Shown in pieces: positions 34,223 to 41,783 of a stretch of 47,413 nucleotides of DNA. How positions within the stretch are numbered: position 1 is the stretch's first letter; the number at the start of each line of letters is the position of its first letter. Made by a program: the position numbers and the translations under genes. Below the pieces are notes generated by a model. The model saw nothing but the letters and a program-made list of their open reading frames with translations, made no database searches and was not told the DNA's origin. The stretch lies in contig NZ_JACKSH010000143.1 in NCBI RefSeq assembly GCF_025821625.1, forward strand, positions 1 through 47,413, read 5' to 3'. Source of the stretch: Mycolicibacterium pyrenivorans (GTDB lineage Bacteria > Actinomycetota > Actinomycetes > Mycobacteriales > Mycobacteriaceae).

Positions 34223-35304
34223 TCGGACTCGGCGGCGAGCAACTCCGCGAGGAAGGCGTCGTCGCCCGGGCGCCGCAGCCGGGCCCGCACAAGAGCGCGC
34301 ACCCGGTCCCGCACTTGAGCCGACTCGTCGACCTCCACGCCGACGGTCACCTCGGTGCCGCGCCAATCATGGTTCCAGGCAGCAGTTTCCGGCACCGGAT
34401 GGTCTTCTTCGTCGAACAGCGACAGCGTCGCGCTTCCCGTCGCGTCCAGCCTGCCCTCCCCGGTGATCGCACCCGACCTGAACCGCACCTCGACTCCTTC
34501 CGGCGAACCGGAGCCGGCCAATTCGGTGTGCACCACCGCGCCGACCCCCGCGCCGTCGGCCTCGATGCGCCAGCCGACGGTGTCCTCGGCCGCGTCGAAG
34601 ACGCCCTGCGGCACCGCGCCCCAGTTGACCGACCCCACCCCCGAGGCGATCGCCCCGCCCCGCCCGGCCGTTCCGGGCCCCGCAGCCAGTGCGTAGTCGG
34701 CACGGCGCCCCGGCGCGGCGACTGCCGTGGATTCCGCAAATGCCACCCCGATGTCCTCGGCCAACTCCGCGCACGCCTGCACGATGTGCACTACACGCGG
34801 ATCCCCCAGCCGCGCAAAGGCGCTGAGCGCCTGGGTGTGCGGACGGAGCAGCCCTGCCACGTCCGAATCGAACGTGCCGTCTCCGAAGAAGTCCTCGGCC
34901 GCGGCGGTGAGCAGGGCGATCTCACCGTCGAGCAGCGCACTGTCCAGTTCGGCGATGCCGTCGCGCCTGCTCGCCGGCCACCACCGCCGCATCCACTGGC
35001 CGAGCGCCAGCCGTCGCAACGGGGCAAGCGTGTCGGCCGCGAAGTCGACGCCTGCGACCTCTCGCTCCCCCGCCGGGAGACCGGCCTCGAGGGCTTCGAC
35101 GATCGAGCTGTGCCCGCGCTCCCCGACGAGTCGCCAAAGCCATTCGGCCCGTGCGGGTTCGGTGAACGCAATCTGGACCCGGGCTGCCGGGTCGTCAACC
35201 GTCCACGACAGCACCGCGCCGCAGACCTCCAGCACCGCCGTCAGCGGCACCGCCTCCGGCGCCGGGCCGGTGGTCCACAGGCCGGCAACACCCATGAATC
35301 TCAT
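34216..35304 (-). CDS. Unknown protein, CHAT-cassette companion B
   Basis: 362 aa, soluble. Two parts: an N-terminal ~220 residues, mostly helical (EWLWRLVGERGHSSIVEALE, ALGQWMRRWWPASRR), and a C-terminal beta-rich domain from about 240 (VNWGAVPQGVFDAAEDTVGW, then alternating strands ending TAAWNHDWRGTEVTVGV). A WxxVPxGxxDAxED pattern seems conserved in actinobacterial proteins I cannot name. ATG 35304 overlaps the stop of the upstream 445-aa gene (ATGA), so the two are translationally coupled. No catalytic motif seen; could be an adaptor or substrate of the neighbouring CHAT protein. Confidence 0.75.
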   Translation of the reverse strand: MRFMGVAGLWTTGPAPEAVPLTAVLEVCGAVLSWTVDDPAARVQIAFTEPARAEWLWRLVGERGHSSIVEALEAGLPAGEREVAGVDFAADTLAPLRRLALGQWMRRWWPASRRDGIAELDSALLDGEIALLTAAAEDFFGDGTFDSDVAGLLRPHTQALSAFARLGDPRVVHIVQACAELAEDIGVAFAESTAVAAPGRRADYALAAGPGTAGRGGAIASGVGSVNWGAVPQGVFDAAEDTVGWRIEADGAGVGAVVHTELAGSGSPEGVEVRFRSGAITGEGRLDATGSATLSLFDEEDHPVPETAAWNHDWRGTEVTVGVEVDESAQVRDRVRALVRARLRRPGDDAFLAELLAAESDY

Positions 35305-36638
35305 CCCCAGGGCCCTCCTGCTCCCCGCGTCCGCACCACCTGCAGTTCCAGCATCGACTTGATGCGCTGACGGTGGTCCAGGCTCACGGATCGGGCCACG
35401 CCCGCGAGCACCGCACGGACGTCGTCGACGTCGGTGCACGGTTCCTGCCAGACGTCGCGGCCGTGCAGGCGTGCCCACAACCGATTGAGGTAGGGCTTGT
35501 GGAAGGCCGCGAGGTCGTCGATCACGTGCTGCTGGCGCGGATGCACCGGCACACCTGCGACCAGATACCGCCGGGCGTGCAGCACGTAGGCCTCCTTGCG
35601 CAGCCTGGCCTGGATCTGGCCCGACAGATCATGGCGGGGCTGCGCCGACTCGTCGAGCGGCGCCAAATCGGCGGAGACCTCGATCCCGGCGATCAGCGTC
35701 GCCTGCTTGTCCTCGGCCAGCAGACCCCATGGCGCACAGCATCGATCGACCTCTTCGGCGCACAACAGCGGCACGTCGGGAAGCTCGTCGCGATCCATCG
35801 CCCGGCGCATGGTCGCGCGGACCCGATCGACCACGCTGCGGTCAAGCGGCCGGTCGCCGTCACCGCCCGTGACCGACGGAGTCGACTGCGGCTCAACGGA
35901 ACTCAGACCGAGATCGACGATCGACCACGGCAGCGTCGAGCAGTCACGGTGGGCGGCGGCGCCGAGGTTGTACGGCGTCGCGTCCGCCACCAGCGCCGAC
36001 CACACCCGCTGGCGGGCCGCGGCGGCATTGTGACCGTCGGCCCGTCCCAGCACGGTGCTCAGGCCCGCCAGGAACGGACCGGTGATCTGGTCGCCGGCCC
36101 GCACATCGCGCCAGCTGCGAACGAGTTGCGCCGACAGCGCCGCGACCACCGCACCGTCGCCGACGTGCTGATTGAGCACCTCGATCGCGGTGCGGTCGCG
36201 GTCGGAGTGGATGTCTCGCAGGTGCCGTTCGGCCGCCTCGCGGTCCTCGTGAGCGGGCGCGCCCCTGCCGACCGCGAGCTCGAAGCAGACCGGGAAATAG
36301 AGCTCCTGGGCGTTTCCGGTGGTGATCCGGAGTCGGCGTCGCTCCCGTTTCAGGAGGTCGAACCACTCGGCGGTGGCGCGCAGCGTCGCGGCCTGCCCGA
36401 CGATCACCTGATGCATCTCCGCGGCGACGTCCGCGGTCACCAGAGGGGCCGAGTACTTCGTGTTGGCACGGAGCCGCAGCACCAGCGGGTCGATGATCCT
36501 CTTGACGGTCCGGCTCAGTGGGCCCCCGTCGTCGGCACTGAGCACCTCGACGCCGGGGCCGATGCGACGCCACGCCCGTTCGATCACCGCACGACGTGGC
36601 TGCCGCACGGCAACGGCTACCTCGGGGCCGGCGCTCAT
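35301..36638 (-). CDS. Unknown protein, CHAT-cassette companion A
   Basis: 445 aa, soluble, mainly helical, rich in Arg and Asp. Notable stretches: AEWFDLLKRERRRLRITTGN, AERHLRDIHSDRDRTAIEVL and HARRYLVAGVPVHPRQQHVI. No Walker motif, signal peptide or membrane segment seen; no known family recognised. The ATG 36638 is preceded by a -10 box at exactly leaderless spacing, which excludes the longer frame to 36959. Coupled to the downstream 362-aa gene by a 4-bp overlap. Confidence 0.75.
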   Translation of the reverse strand: MSAGPEVAVAVRQPRRAVIERAWRRIGPGVEVLSADDGGPLSRTVKRIIDPLVLRLRANTKYSAPLVTADVAAEMHQVIVGQAATLRATAEWFDLLKRERRRLRITTGNAQELYFPVCFELAVGRGAPAHEDREAAERHLRDIHSDRDRTAIEVLNQHVGDGAVVAALSAQLVRSWRDVRAGDQITGPFLAGLSTVLGRADGHNAAAARQRVWSALVADATPYNLGAAAHRDCSTLPWSIVDLGLSSVEPQSTPSVTGGDGDRPLDRSVVDRVRATMRRAMDRDELPDVPLLCAEEVDRCCAPWGLLAEDKQATLIAGIEVSADLAPLDESAQPRHDLSGQIQARLRKEAYVLHARRYLVAGVPVHPRQQHVIDDLAAFHKPYLNRLWARLHGRDVWQEPCTDVDDVRAVLAGVARSVSLDHRQRIKSMLELQVVRTRGAGGPWG

Positions 36639-36644
36639 CGGAAC

Positions 36645-36650
36645 AGAATA
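36645..36650 (-). promoter_or_regulatory. -10 box of companion A, leaderless type
   Basis: TATTCT (minus strand) is followed by six nucleotides and ATG 36638, predicting a leaderless transcript for the companion A-B pair, separate from the TPR-CHAT transcript. Confidence 0.6.
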
Positions 36651-36693
36651 GAAGTTGGGTTCGGTAGCCGGGTGGCTCACCGAGGCTGACGGC

Positions 36694-37014
36694 ATGCCCA
36701 GCGTGTTACCACTCGTGTTCTTCGGTTTTCTGCTCGTCGGCACCGCGGCAGTCCTGCTCGTTCCGACGGGCACCGTGGTGAGGTCGCGCGGTGTCGTGGT
36801 CGCGGCGCGGTCGACCGGTGCGGTCGACGCGGACTGCCATGAGGTCGAGCTGGACGTCATGGTGAGCCGCCCTGAGGGCGGCCAGTTCCCGGCCAGGGAG
36901 ACCACGCTCATCCCCCGGTCGGCCCTGGACAGGTTCACCCCCGGCAGCATCATCGACATGTGCTACCGCCCCGGCGATGAGACCGCGGTGGCCGTGTACG
37001 TGCCGCGGGGGTGA
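36694..37014 (+). CDS. Small one-TM protein between the cassette halves
   Basis: 106 aa. One membrane segment at residues ~4-24 (LPLVFFGFLLVGTAAVLLV), then a soluble beta-rich domain (HEVELDVMVSRPEGG, PGSIIDMCYRPGDETAVAVY) reminiscent of small OB- or DUF3592-like modules. ATG 36694 chosen because the hydrophobic segment begins at once; the frame opens at 36655. It lies on the opposite strand between CHAT and companion A, in a position that suggests membership in the cassette. Function unknown. Confidence 0.7.
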   Translation: MPSVLPLVFFGFLLVGTAAVLLVPTGTVVRSRGVVVAARSTGAVDADCHEVELDVMVSRPEGGQFPARETTLIPRSALDRFTPGSIIDMCYRPGDETAVAVYVPRG

Positions 37015-37065
37015 GCGTCGCATGGATCCCGGGATTGTCCCCCCGTCGCTCCGCTCGCCCGGTGG

Positions 37066-38292
37066 TCATCGCGCCCCATCCACCGCGTAGGTGGTCAGCG
37101 CCGCCCAGTACAGCGGGCTCGCCGTGACCTCTCCGGCACGCCACCGGTCCAGCTGCCGCCGCTGCCAGGAGTTCACCGCACGGCCGGCGTGCTCGGCCTG
37201 ATGGGCGGTGTCGACCGCGACGACGACCTCGCCCATCGGGTCGGCGAATTCGCCTGCAGTACCGCAGAACTGACGGTATCCGGCGGTGGTGGGCAGTGAC
37301 CACAGCGTGGCCGTCACCAGCACCGCGCCGCCGAGGATCAGCGCGGCGACCAGCCCGGTGGCTTCATCGAACCGGTAATCACCCCCCGATGCGCAGGCCA
37401 GCAGCGCGGCCCGGGGCGGAATGGGCAACCGCGCCGTCATCATGTCTGCGGCGGTCAGCGGCCGCGGTTCGGCCAGGTGCACTGCCGCGCGGTCGGCGTG
37501 TCCGACATCGCCGTCGGCGGCGGTGGCATGCCCGACGAACAACAACCTGCTCGGCTGCAGATCGAGCTGCTCGGCGAGCCAGGCGCGGTCGGCCTCGGCG
37601 TTGCGGAACAACGCCACCGCGGTGTTCACGCCGGGGAGCACGGCGCATCGTTCCATCAGCGCGGCGAAGTGGCGGGCCAGTGGGCCGTCGGCGTCGGGTC
37701 TGCCCAGCACCGAACCGAGCGGCGAGTCCGGGAGCTGCCCAGGCACCCGCGGATCGAGGATCAGCAACGGTGGACCCTCACCTCGATCATCTGACCGCGG
37801 TGGGCGCCGAGGCGAGTTCGCGATGTTGGGCGGCGCGGCCATCAGGATGTCGGCGACTTCGATCAGCCGCGGTCCACGGCCGTCGGGCGTGGCGTTCGAG
37901 GCCAACAACGACCAGGGCGCCGTGGCCAGTCTCGCGGTGGGCGCCACGAACAGCGTGGGCAGTGACCGGGACGCGTGTTCGGCGATGAGCTGCCACGCCG
38001 CGGGAGCGATGAGGTGTTCACCGAGAACGGCGGCCAGTTCCTTCTCCGCCGCCGGGGTTGCCAAAGAGCCTCTGGCAACGGCACGTTCGATCGCCTCACG
38101 GGGACTCTCCGGCGGCCGCGGTTCCGGTAAGGCGTCGGTCAGCAGGTCCCCCACTGTCCTGAGCGCGGACTCCTCGATCACCCAGGTGACCGTCGCGGAC
38201 GGTTGTCCGACCACCCGCAGGCTGGCGTAGGTGGCGACGCCGACGTCGGCATAACGCAGCACCAAGGTGGGGTTCGGCGGGTTCACGGCCAT
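37066..38292 (-). CDS. CHAT-domain protein (caspase-like cysteine protease)
   Basis: 408 aa. The C-terminal half is a CHAT domain: catalytic His255 in LLFVGHATA, LTAADMM, catalytic Cys300 in AALLACASGGDYR, then GLVAALILGGAVLVTATLWS and PLYWAALTTYAVDGA, in the canonical order of the family. CHAT proteases act in bacterial signalling and defence, e.g. the TPR-CHAT partner of type III-E CRISPR (Craspase). The N-terminal ~170 residues are beta/helical without a named domain. ATG 38292 lies within the end of the TPR gene; GTG 38286, overlapping its stop as GTGA, is an alternative. Either way the two are translationally coupled. Confidence 0.85.
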   Translation of the reverse strand: MAVNPPNPTLVLRYADVGVATYASLRVVGQPSATVTWVIEESALRTVGDLLTDALPEPRPPESPREAIERAVARGSLATPAAEKELAAVLGEHLIAPAAWQLIAEHASRSLPTLFVAPTARLATAPWSLLASNATPDGRGPRLIEVADILMAAPPNIANSPRRPPRSDDRGEGPPLLILDPRVPGQLPDSPLGSVLGRPDADGPLARHFAALMERCAVLPGVNTAVALFRNAEADRAWLAEQLDLQPSRLLFVGHATAADGDVGHADRAAVHLAEPRPLTAADMMTARLPIPPRAALLACASGGDYRFDEATGLVAALILGGAVLVTATLWSLPTTAGYRQFCGTAGEFADPMGEVVVAVDTAHQAEHAGRAVNSWQRRQLDRWRAGEVTASPLYWAALTTYAVDGAR

Positions 38293-39923
38293 GTCGACCA
38301 CTCCGGGTCGGCGGCGGTCACCTGACGGCCATAACGCTGGAACGCCAACTCCCGGTATCGCACCAGGATCGGCTCTGACCCGGGATCCATCCGCAGCGGC
38401 GGGAGTGCACCCAGCTTCGTCAACGGCCCGGTGCCCGCGGCGCCGGCACCTGGCCCGGGTCCGGAGGCCACCAGCGCGTACTCGCCGGTGTCGTCGACGG
38501 GAACCGCGGCGGTCGCGGTGTCTGCCCAGTCCGCGGGCGCGGACGTTTCGGGCACACTGAAGGTGCCTCGCGCGCAGTGGTATTCGATCAACTCGCTCAC
38601 CAATGAGGTGTTCCCCCACTCCCAGGCCACCGCGAAGGCGCCGGCCAGCATGCGAGCCGACACATGAGTGGCCCAGCGCATCCGGGCGTCGGCGTCACCG
38701 AGTGCGTATCGGACCGAGTCCACGGCCAGCGCGGCAGGCACCTTGAGCTCGCAGGCCCGCGCCAACTTCTCCTCGGCCGTATCGGGATCGGACACGGCTT
38801 GCGCACGGAGGAGCGACCCGAGGTGATCGTCGAGCCTGGCGTACTGCAGCCAGCTGTGCCGCGGCCAGTCGTCGAGCAAGGCACGCGCGGCCGTGACACG
38901 TTCGGCGGCGGCACCGAAGTCTTCGCGCAGGATGTCGACCCAGCTGCGCTGCAACAGGATTCGGTGGATGTGCAGCGGCCGGCCCAGCTCACGCCAGTGC
39001 CGTTCAGCGTGACCGAGGCGCTCGTCGGCGTCATCGAGCGCACCGACCGAGATGCCGAGCAGACCGAACAGCAACCAACACCGTGAGACGTCGTGCGCGC
39101 GGGCGTGCTCGGCGATCGCCGGATACGCGCCGTGGACCAGATCCTGTGCCAGCCGCCGGTCACCGGCCACCCACGCCGCGGTGGCCCGCTCCAATTGTGT
39201 TCGGGCGGTCGCCAGGTGCCAGTCCCGCGCCTGTGCCCTGGCCCCGGCACGGCGCAGCCAGGGTTCGGCCTCGGTCAGGCGTCCGGTGTCGACGCAGAAC
39301 CGGCCGTAGCCGGTGCCGGCGAGCACCCTGAGGGTGTCGTCGAACTCGCTGCCGTCCCCTGGCCCGTCGAGGGCGTCGAAGACCTTCTCCCACAGCGGGA
39401 TCGACTGCACATGCAGGTCGTCATCGCACAGTGCCACCGCGCACAGGATCTGTGCGTGGGTCACCAGGTAGGCGTGCTCTGCGTCGAGGTCAGAGAACAC
39501 GCCGGCGTCCTGACCGAGCAATCGGAGCCACCCCTCGGCGGACTCGTGCTCGCCGTGCGTCGCGGCCAACCCGGTCTGCAGAAACTGCGCGCGGCGCGTG
39601 TAACGGCAGATCATGGCGTCCACCGCCTCGTCGGGCATCGTGACCTGATCGGCGGCGTCGGGCCGTGCTCCCGCCCGGATCTGCGAGTAGATCGTCAGGC
39701 AGTCGTTCATGCGTTTCAGGCATTCCGTCACCCCGTCGTAGGCAGTGCGGACCAGGTAGATCTCGCCCAGCTGGGCGTAGACCTCGAGCATCAGATCGTC
39801 GCGATCGGTCTCCTCGATGGCCGGCATCAACGACAGCAGCAGGTCCTTCGCTGCTTCCTCGTCGGCAGCGAAGGCCAGGTGGCGGGCCCGCTCGAGGTCC
39901 CGCTCGACGTCGGAGGGGGTCAC
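38283..39923 (-). CDS. TPR-like helical-repeat protein, partner of the CHAT protease
   Basis: 546 aa, soluble, built of repeated helix pairs through about residue 440, e.g. [40 protein letters not shown] and GALDDADERLGHAERHWREL, typical of degenerate TPR. The C-terminus has a Gly/Pro/Ala-rich linker (GPGPGAGAAG) and a short conserved-looking end (LAFQRYGRQVTA). Likely the sensing or scaffolding half of a TPR-CHAT pair that is one polypeptide in other bacteria. GTG 39923 is set by a TATGAT box six nt upstream. No transmembrane segment. Confidence 0.82.
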   Translation of the reverse strand: MTPSDVERDLERARHLAFAADEEAAKDLLLSLMPAIEETDRDDLMLEVYAQLGEIYLVRTAYDGVTECLKRMNDCLTIYSQIRAGARPDAADQVTMPDEAVDAMICRYTRRAQFLQTGLAATHGEHESAEGWLRLLGQDAGVFSDLDAEHAYLVTHAQILCAVALCDDDLHVQSIPLWEKVFDALDGPGDGSEFDDTLRVLAGTGYGRFCVDTGRLTEAEPWLRRAGARAQARDWHLATARTQLERATAAWVAGDRRLAQDLVHGAYPAIAEHARAHDVSRCWLLFGLLGISVGALDDADERLGHAERHWRELGRPLHIHRILLQRSWVDILREDFGAAAERVTAARALLDDWPRHSWLQYARLDDHLGSLLRAQAVSDPDTAEEKLARACELKVPAALAVDSVRYALGDADARMRWATHVSARMLAGAFAVAWEWGNTSLVSELIEYHCARGTFSVPETSAPADWADTATAAVPVDDTGEYALVASGPGPGAGAAGTGPLTKLGALPPLRMDPGSEPILVRYRELAFQRYGRQVTAADPEWSTWP

Positions 39924-39929
39924 CGCTGA

Positions 39930-39935
39930 ATCATA
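39930..39935 (-). promoter_or_regulatory. -10 box of the TPR-CHAT operon, leaderless type
   Basis: TATGAT (minus strand) with six nucleotides to GTG 39923. A weak TTCCGA -35 candidate (39958-39953, 17-nt spacing) lies inside the loop of the adjoining terminator hairpin. Confidence 0.65.
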
Positions 39936-39972
39936 GGAAGCGGCGGACGTGTTCGGAACGCCCGCCGCTTCC
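39936..39972 (-). terminator. Hairpin terminator after the lipoprotein gene
   Basis: GGAAGCGGCGG and CCGCCGCTTCC form a perfect 11-bp stem with a 15-nt loop, 14 nt after the stop of the lipoprotein gene. There is no U-tract; it directly abuts the -10 box of the TPR gene. Confidence 0.7.
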
Positions 39973-39986
39973 CCGGGCAGGAGCGG

Positions 39987-40484
39987 TCAGCTGCAGGTCA
40001 CCGTGACGGTGAACGGCTTGGTGATCATCCCCGCCATCGGATTGGCCATGTCGGCGCCGACGGCTTCGCCGGTGATCGTGTAGCTTTCGCCGTCGACCGT
40101 GACCTCGGCCGACCCGCTCTTGGCGCCCATCGCGTTGGCGACCGCGAGGGCGTTGCCGTCGACCACCATGCCCAGCGACTCGACCACCGGCGTCGCCTCG
40201 TCGGTCATGACGATGCCGAGCCCCTGCTGGCCACCGATCGCGCCGCTGGCGACGTTGATCTTGCCGCCCTGTTTGACGCAGGTCACCGAGTTCAGGTCGA
40301 GACCCGCCAGATCGGCGCCGTCGACCTTGACCTCGGTCTGTGCACCGGCGTCGACCGCGGAGGTCTGTGCGCTCTCCGCGGCCGTGCTCTCGGACGTCGT
40401 GGCCTTGTCGTCCGAGCAACCCACCAGCATCGCGGTACCCGCGGCCAGCGTGATCACGCCTGCGGCAACTCGCTTCATCGCCAT
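39987..40484 (-). CDS. 19-kDa-type lipoprotein (LpqH family)
   Basis: 165 aa. Signal peptide MAMKRVAAGVITLAAGTAML with lipobox LVGC just after, so the Cys (~residue 23) is lipidated and the protein anchored outside the membrane. A Ser/Thr/Ala-rich linker follows, then the 19-kDa antigen domain with paired Cys (VTCVKQGG and the final VTCS). M. tuberculosis LpqH is a TLR2 ligand; this is a paralogue, so no symbol is given. GGAGGG precedes ATG 40484; ATG 40478 is also possible. Confidence 0.88.
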   Translation of the reverse strand: MAMKRVAAGVITLAAGTAMLVGCSDDKATTSESTAAESAQTSAVDAGAQTEVKVDGADLAGLDLNSVTCVKQGGKINVASGAIGGQQGLGIVMTDEATPVVESLGMVVDGNALAVANAMGAKSGSAEVTVDGESYTITGEAVGADMANPMAGMITKPFTVTVTCS

Positions 40485-40619
40485 CATTCCCTCCACGGTG
40501 TTTCCCTTCGTTCGTGCTTCGCCTCGGTGGCGTCGTCGAGGTGAAGTCAAGATCAACGTGACCGCTACCGATCCCAATTTCGCGCCGGTGTCGGTGTCCG
40601 CCGGTACGGTTCGTCGACG

Positions 40620-41783
40620 ATGAGGTCTTTCACGGTGGACGAGCGGCGGGCCCGGCTGGCCAGGCGTCATCACCTGGCGGCCGGTGCCCCGCCCGCCTCG
40701 CCGGCGGCGCTGGCCGGATCACTGGTCGGCCTGCACGCCACCGACCCGGCGACGCCGTATCTGTCGCTGTGGGCCCGGATCCCCGGCTGCTCGGTTCCCG
40801 ACGTCCAGGCCGCGCTGTACGAGGACCGCACGCTGGTCAAGCACCTCGCGATGCGGCGCACCCTGTGGGTCGTGCGTCCCGAGGACCTGCCGTCGATCCA
40901 GTCGGCCGCCAGCGACAGGGTCGCGGCCAACGAGCACCGCCGCCTCGTCGCCGACGCCGAGCGCGCGGGGGTGGCCGCCGACGGGCACGCGTGGCTGCAA
41001 ACCGCCTGCTCGGCCGTCGTCGACCACCTGGGACGCACCGGAGGGCGCTCGGCCAGGCAGTTACGCGAGGCACTGCCCGAACTGACCGGGACGTACGACC
41101 CGGCGCCGGGTAAGACATGGGGTGGCGAGGGCCATCTGGCGCCGCGGGTGTTGACGCTGCTGTCGGCACGCGGCGAGATCGTCCGCGGCCCGAACGACGG
41201 CGGGTGGACCACGTCGCGACCCCGCTGGGTGCCGGCCGCCGACTGGCTGGGTCCTGCGACCGCCGTGGCGCCCGACGTTGCGCGTGCCGACCTGGTCCGC
41301 CGATGGTTGCACGCCTTCGGCCCTGCCACGGTCACCGACATCAAGTGGTGGTTCGGCAACACGCTGAACTGGGCGCGCCAGGCGCTGCGCGACATCCGGG
41401 CCGTCGAGGTGGACATCGACGGCGCGACCGGATTCGTGCTGCCCGGTGACGACGAGCCTGAACCGGAGGTGGCACCCTGGTGCGCGCTGCTGCCCGGCCT
41501 GGACGTCACGACGATGGGGTGGTTCGACCGCGACTGGTATCTCGGCCCGCACCGCAGTCAGGTCTTCGACCGCAACGGCAACGCGGGGCCGACGGTGTGG
41601 GTGGACGGCCGCGTCGTGGGGGCCTGGCGCCAGGACGCCGACGGCCGAGTTCAACTGCTGCTCCTCGAAGGCGTCGGCCGCCGGGCGCGCAAGGAGTTGT
41701 CGGCGCGCGCCGAGGAACTCACCGCATGGCTGGGCGGGGTGCGCGTCAGTCCGCGGTTTCCGTCTCCACTGAGCAGGGGTTAG
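40620..41783 (+). CDS. Winged-helix DNA-binding protein (AlkZ-like, HTH_42)
   Basis: 387 aa of the family that includes DNA glycosylases AlkZ/YcaQ. Visible: [20 protein letters not shown] near 35, then [20 protein letters not shown] and, near 250, the [14 protein letters not shown] winged-helix repeat. AlkZ and YcaQ carry QxD or QxQ at the catalytic position; here the aligned residues read HAT, so glycosylase activity is uncertain. Adjacent to uvrA, tail overlap 4 bp, which hints at a DNA-repair neighbourhood. Confidence 0.85.
   Translation: MRSFTVDERRARLARRHHLAAGAPPASPAALAGSLVGLHATDPATPYLSLWARIPGCSVPDVQAALYEDRTLVKHLAMRRTLWVVRPEDLPSIQSAASDRVAANEHRRLVADAERAGVAADGHAWLQTACSAVVDHLGRTGGRSARQLREALPELTGTYDPAPGKTWGGEGHLAPRVLTLLSARGEIVRGPNDGGWTTSRPRWVPAADWLGPATAVAPDVARADLVRRWLHAFGPATVTDIKWWFGNTLNWARQALRDIRAVEVDIDGATGFVLPGDDEPEPEVAPWCALLPGLDVTTMGWFDRDWYLGPHRSQVFDRNGNAGPTVWVDGRVVGAWRQDADGRVQLLLLEGVGRRARKELSARAEELTAWLGGVRVSPRFPSPLSRG

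Noticed and set aside
37066..39923. Type III-E CRISPR (Craspase) interpretation of the TPR-CHAT pair
   Set aside because: No gRAMP/Cas7-11, Cas1/Cas2 or repeat-spacer array occurs anywhere in the window.
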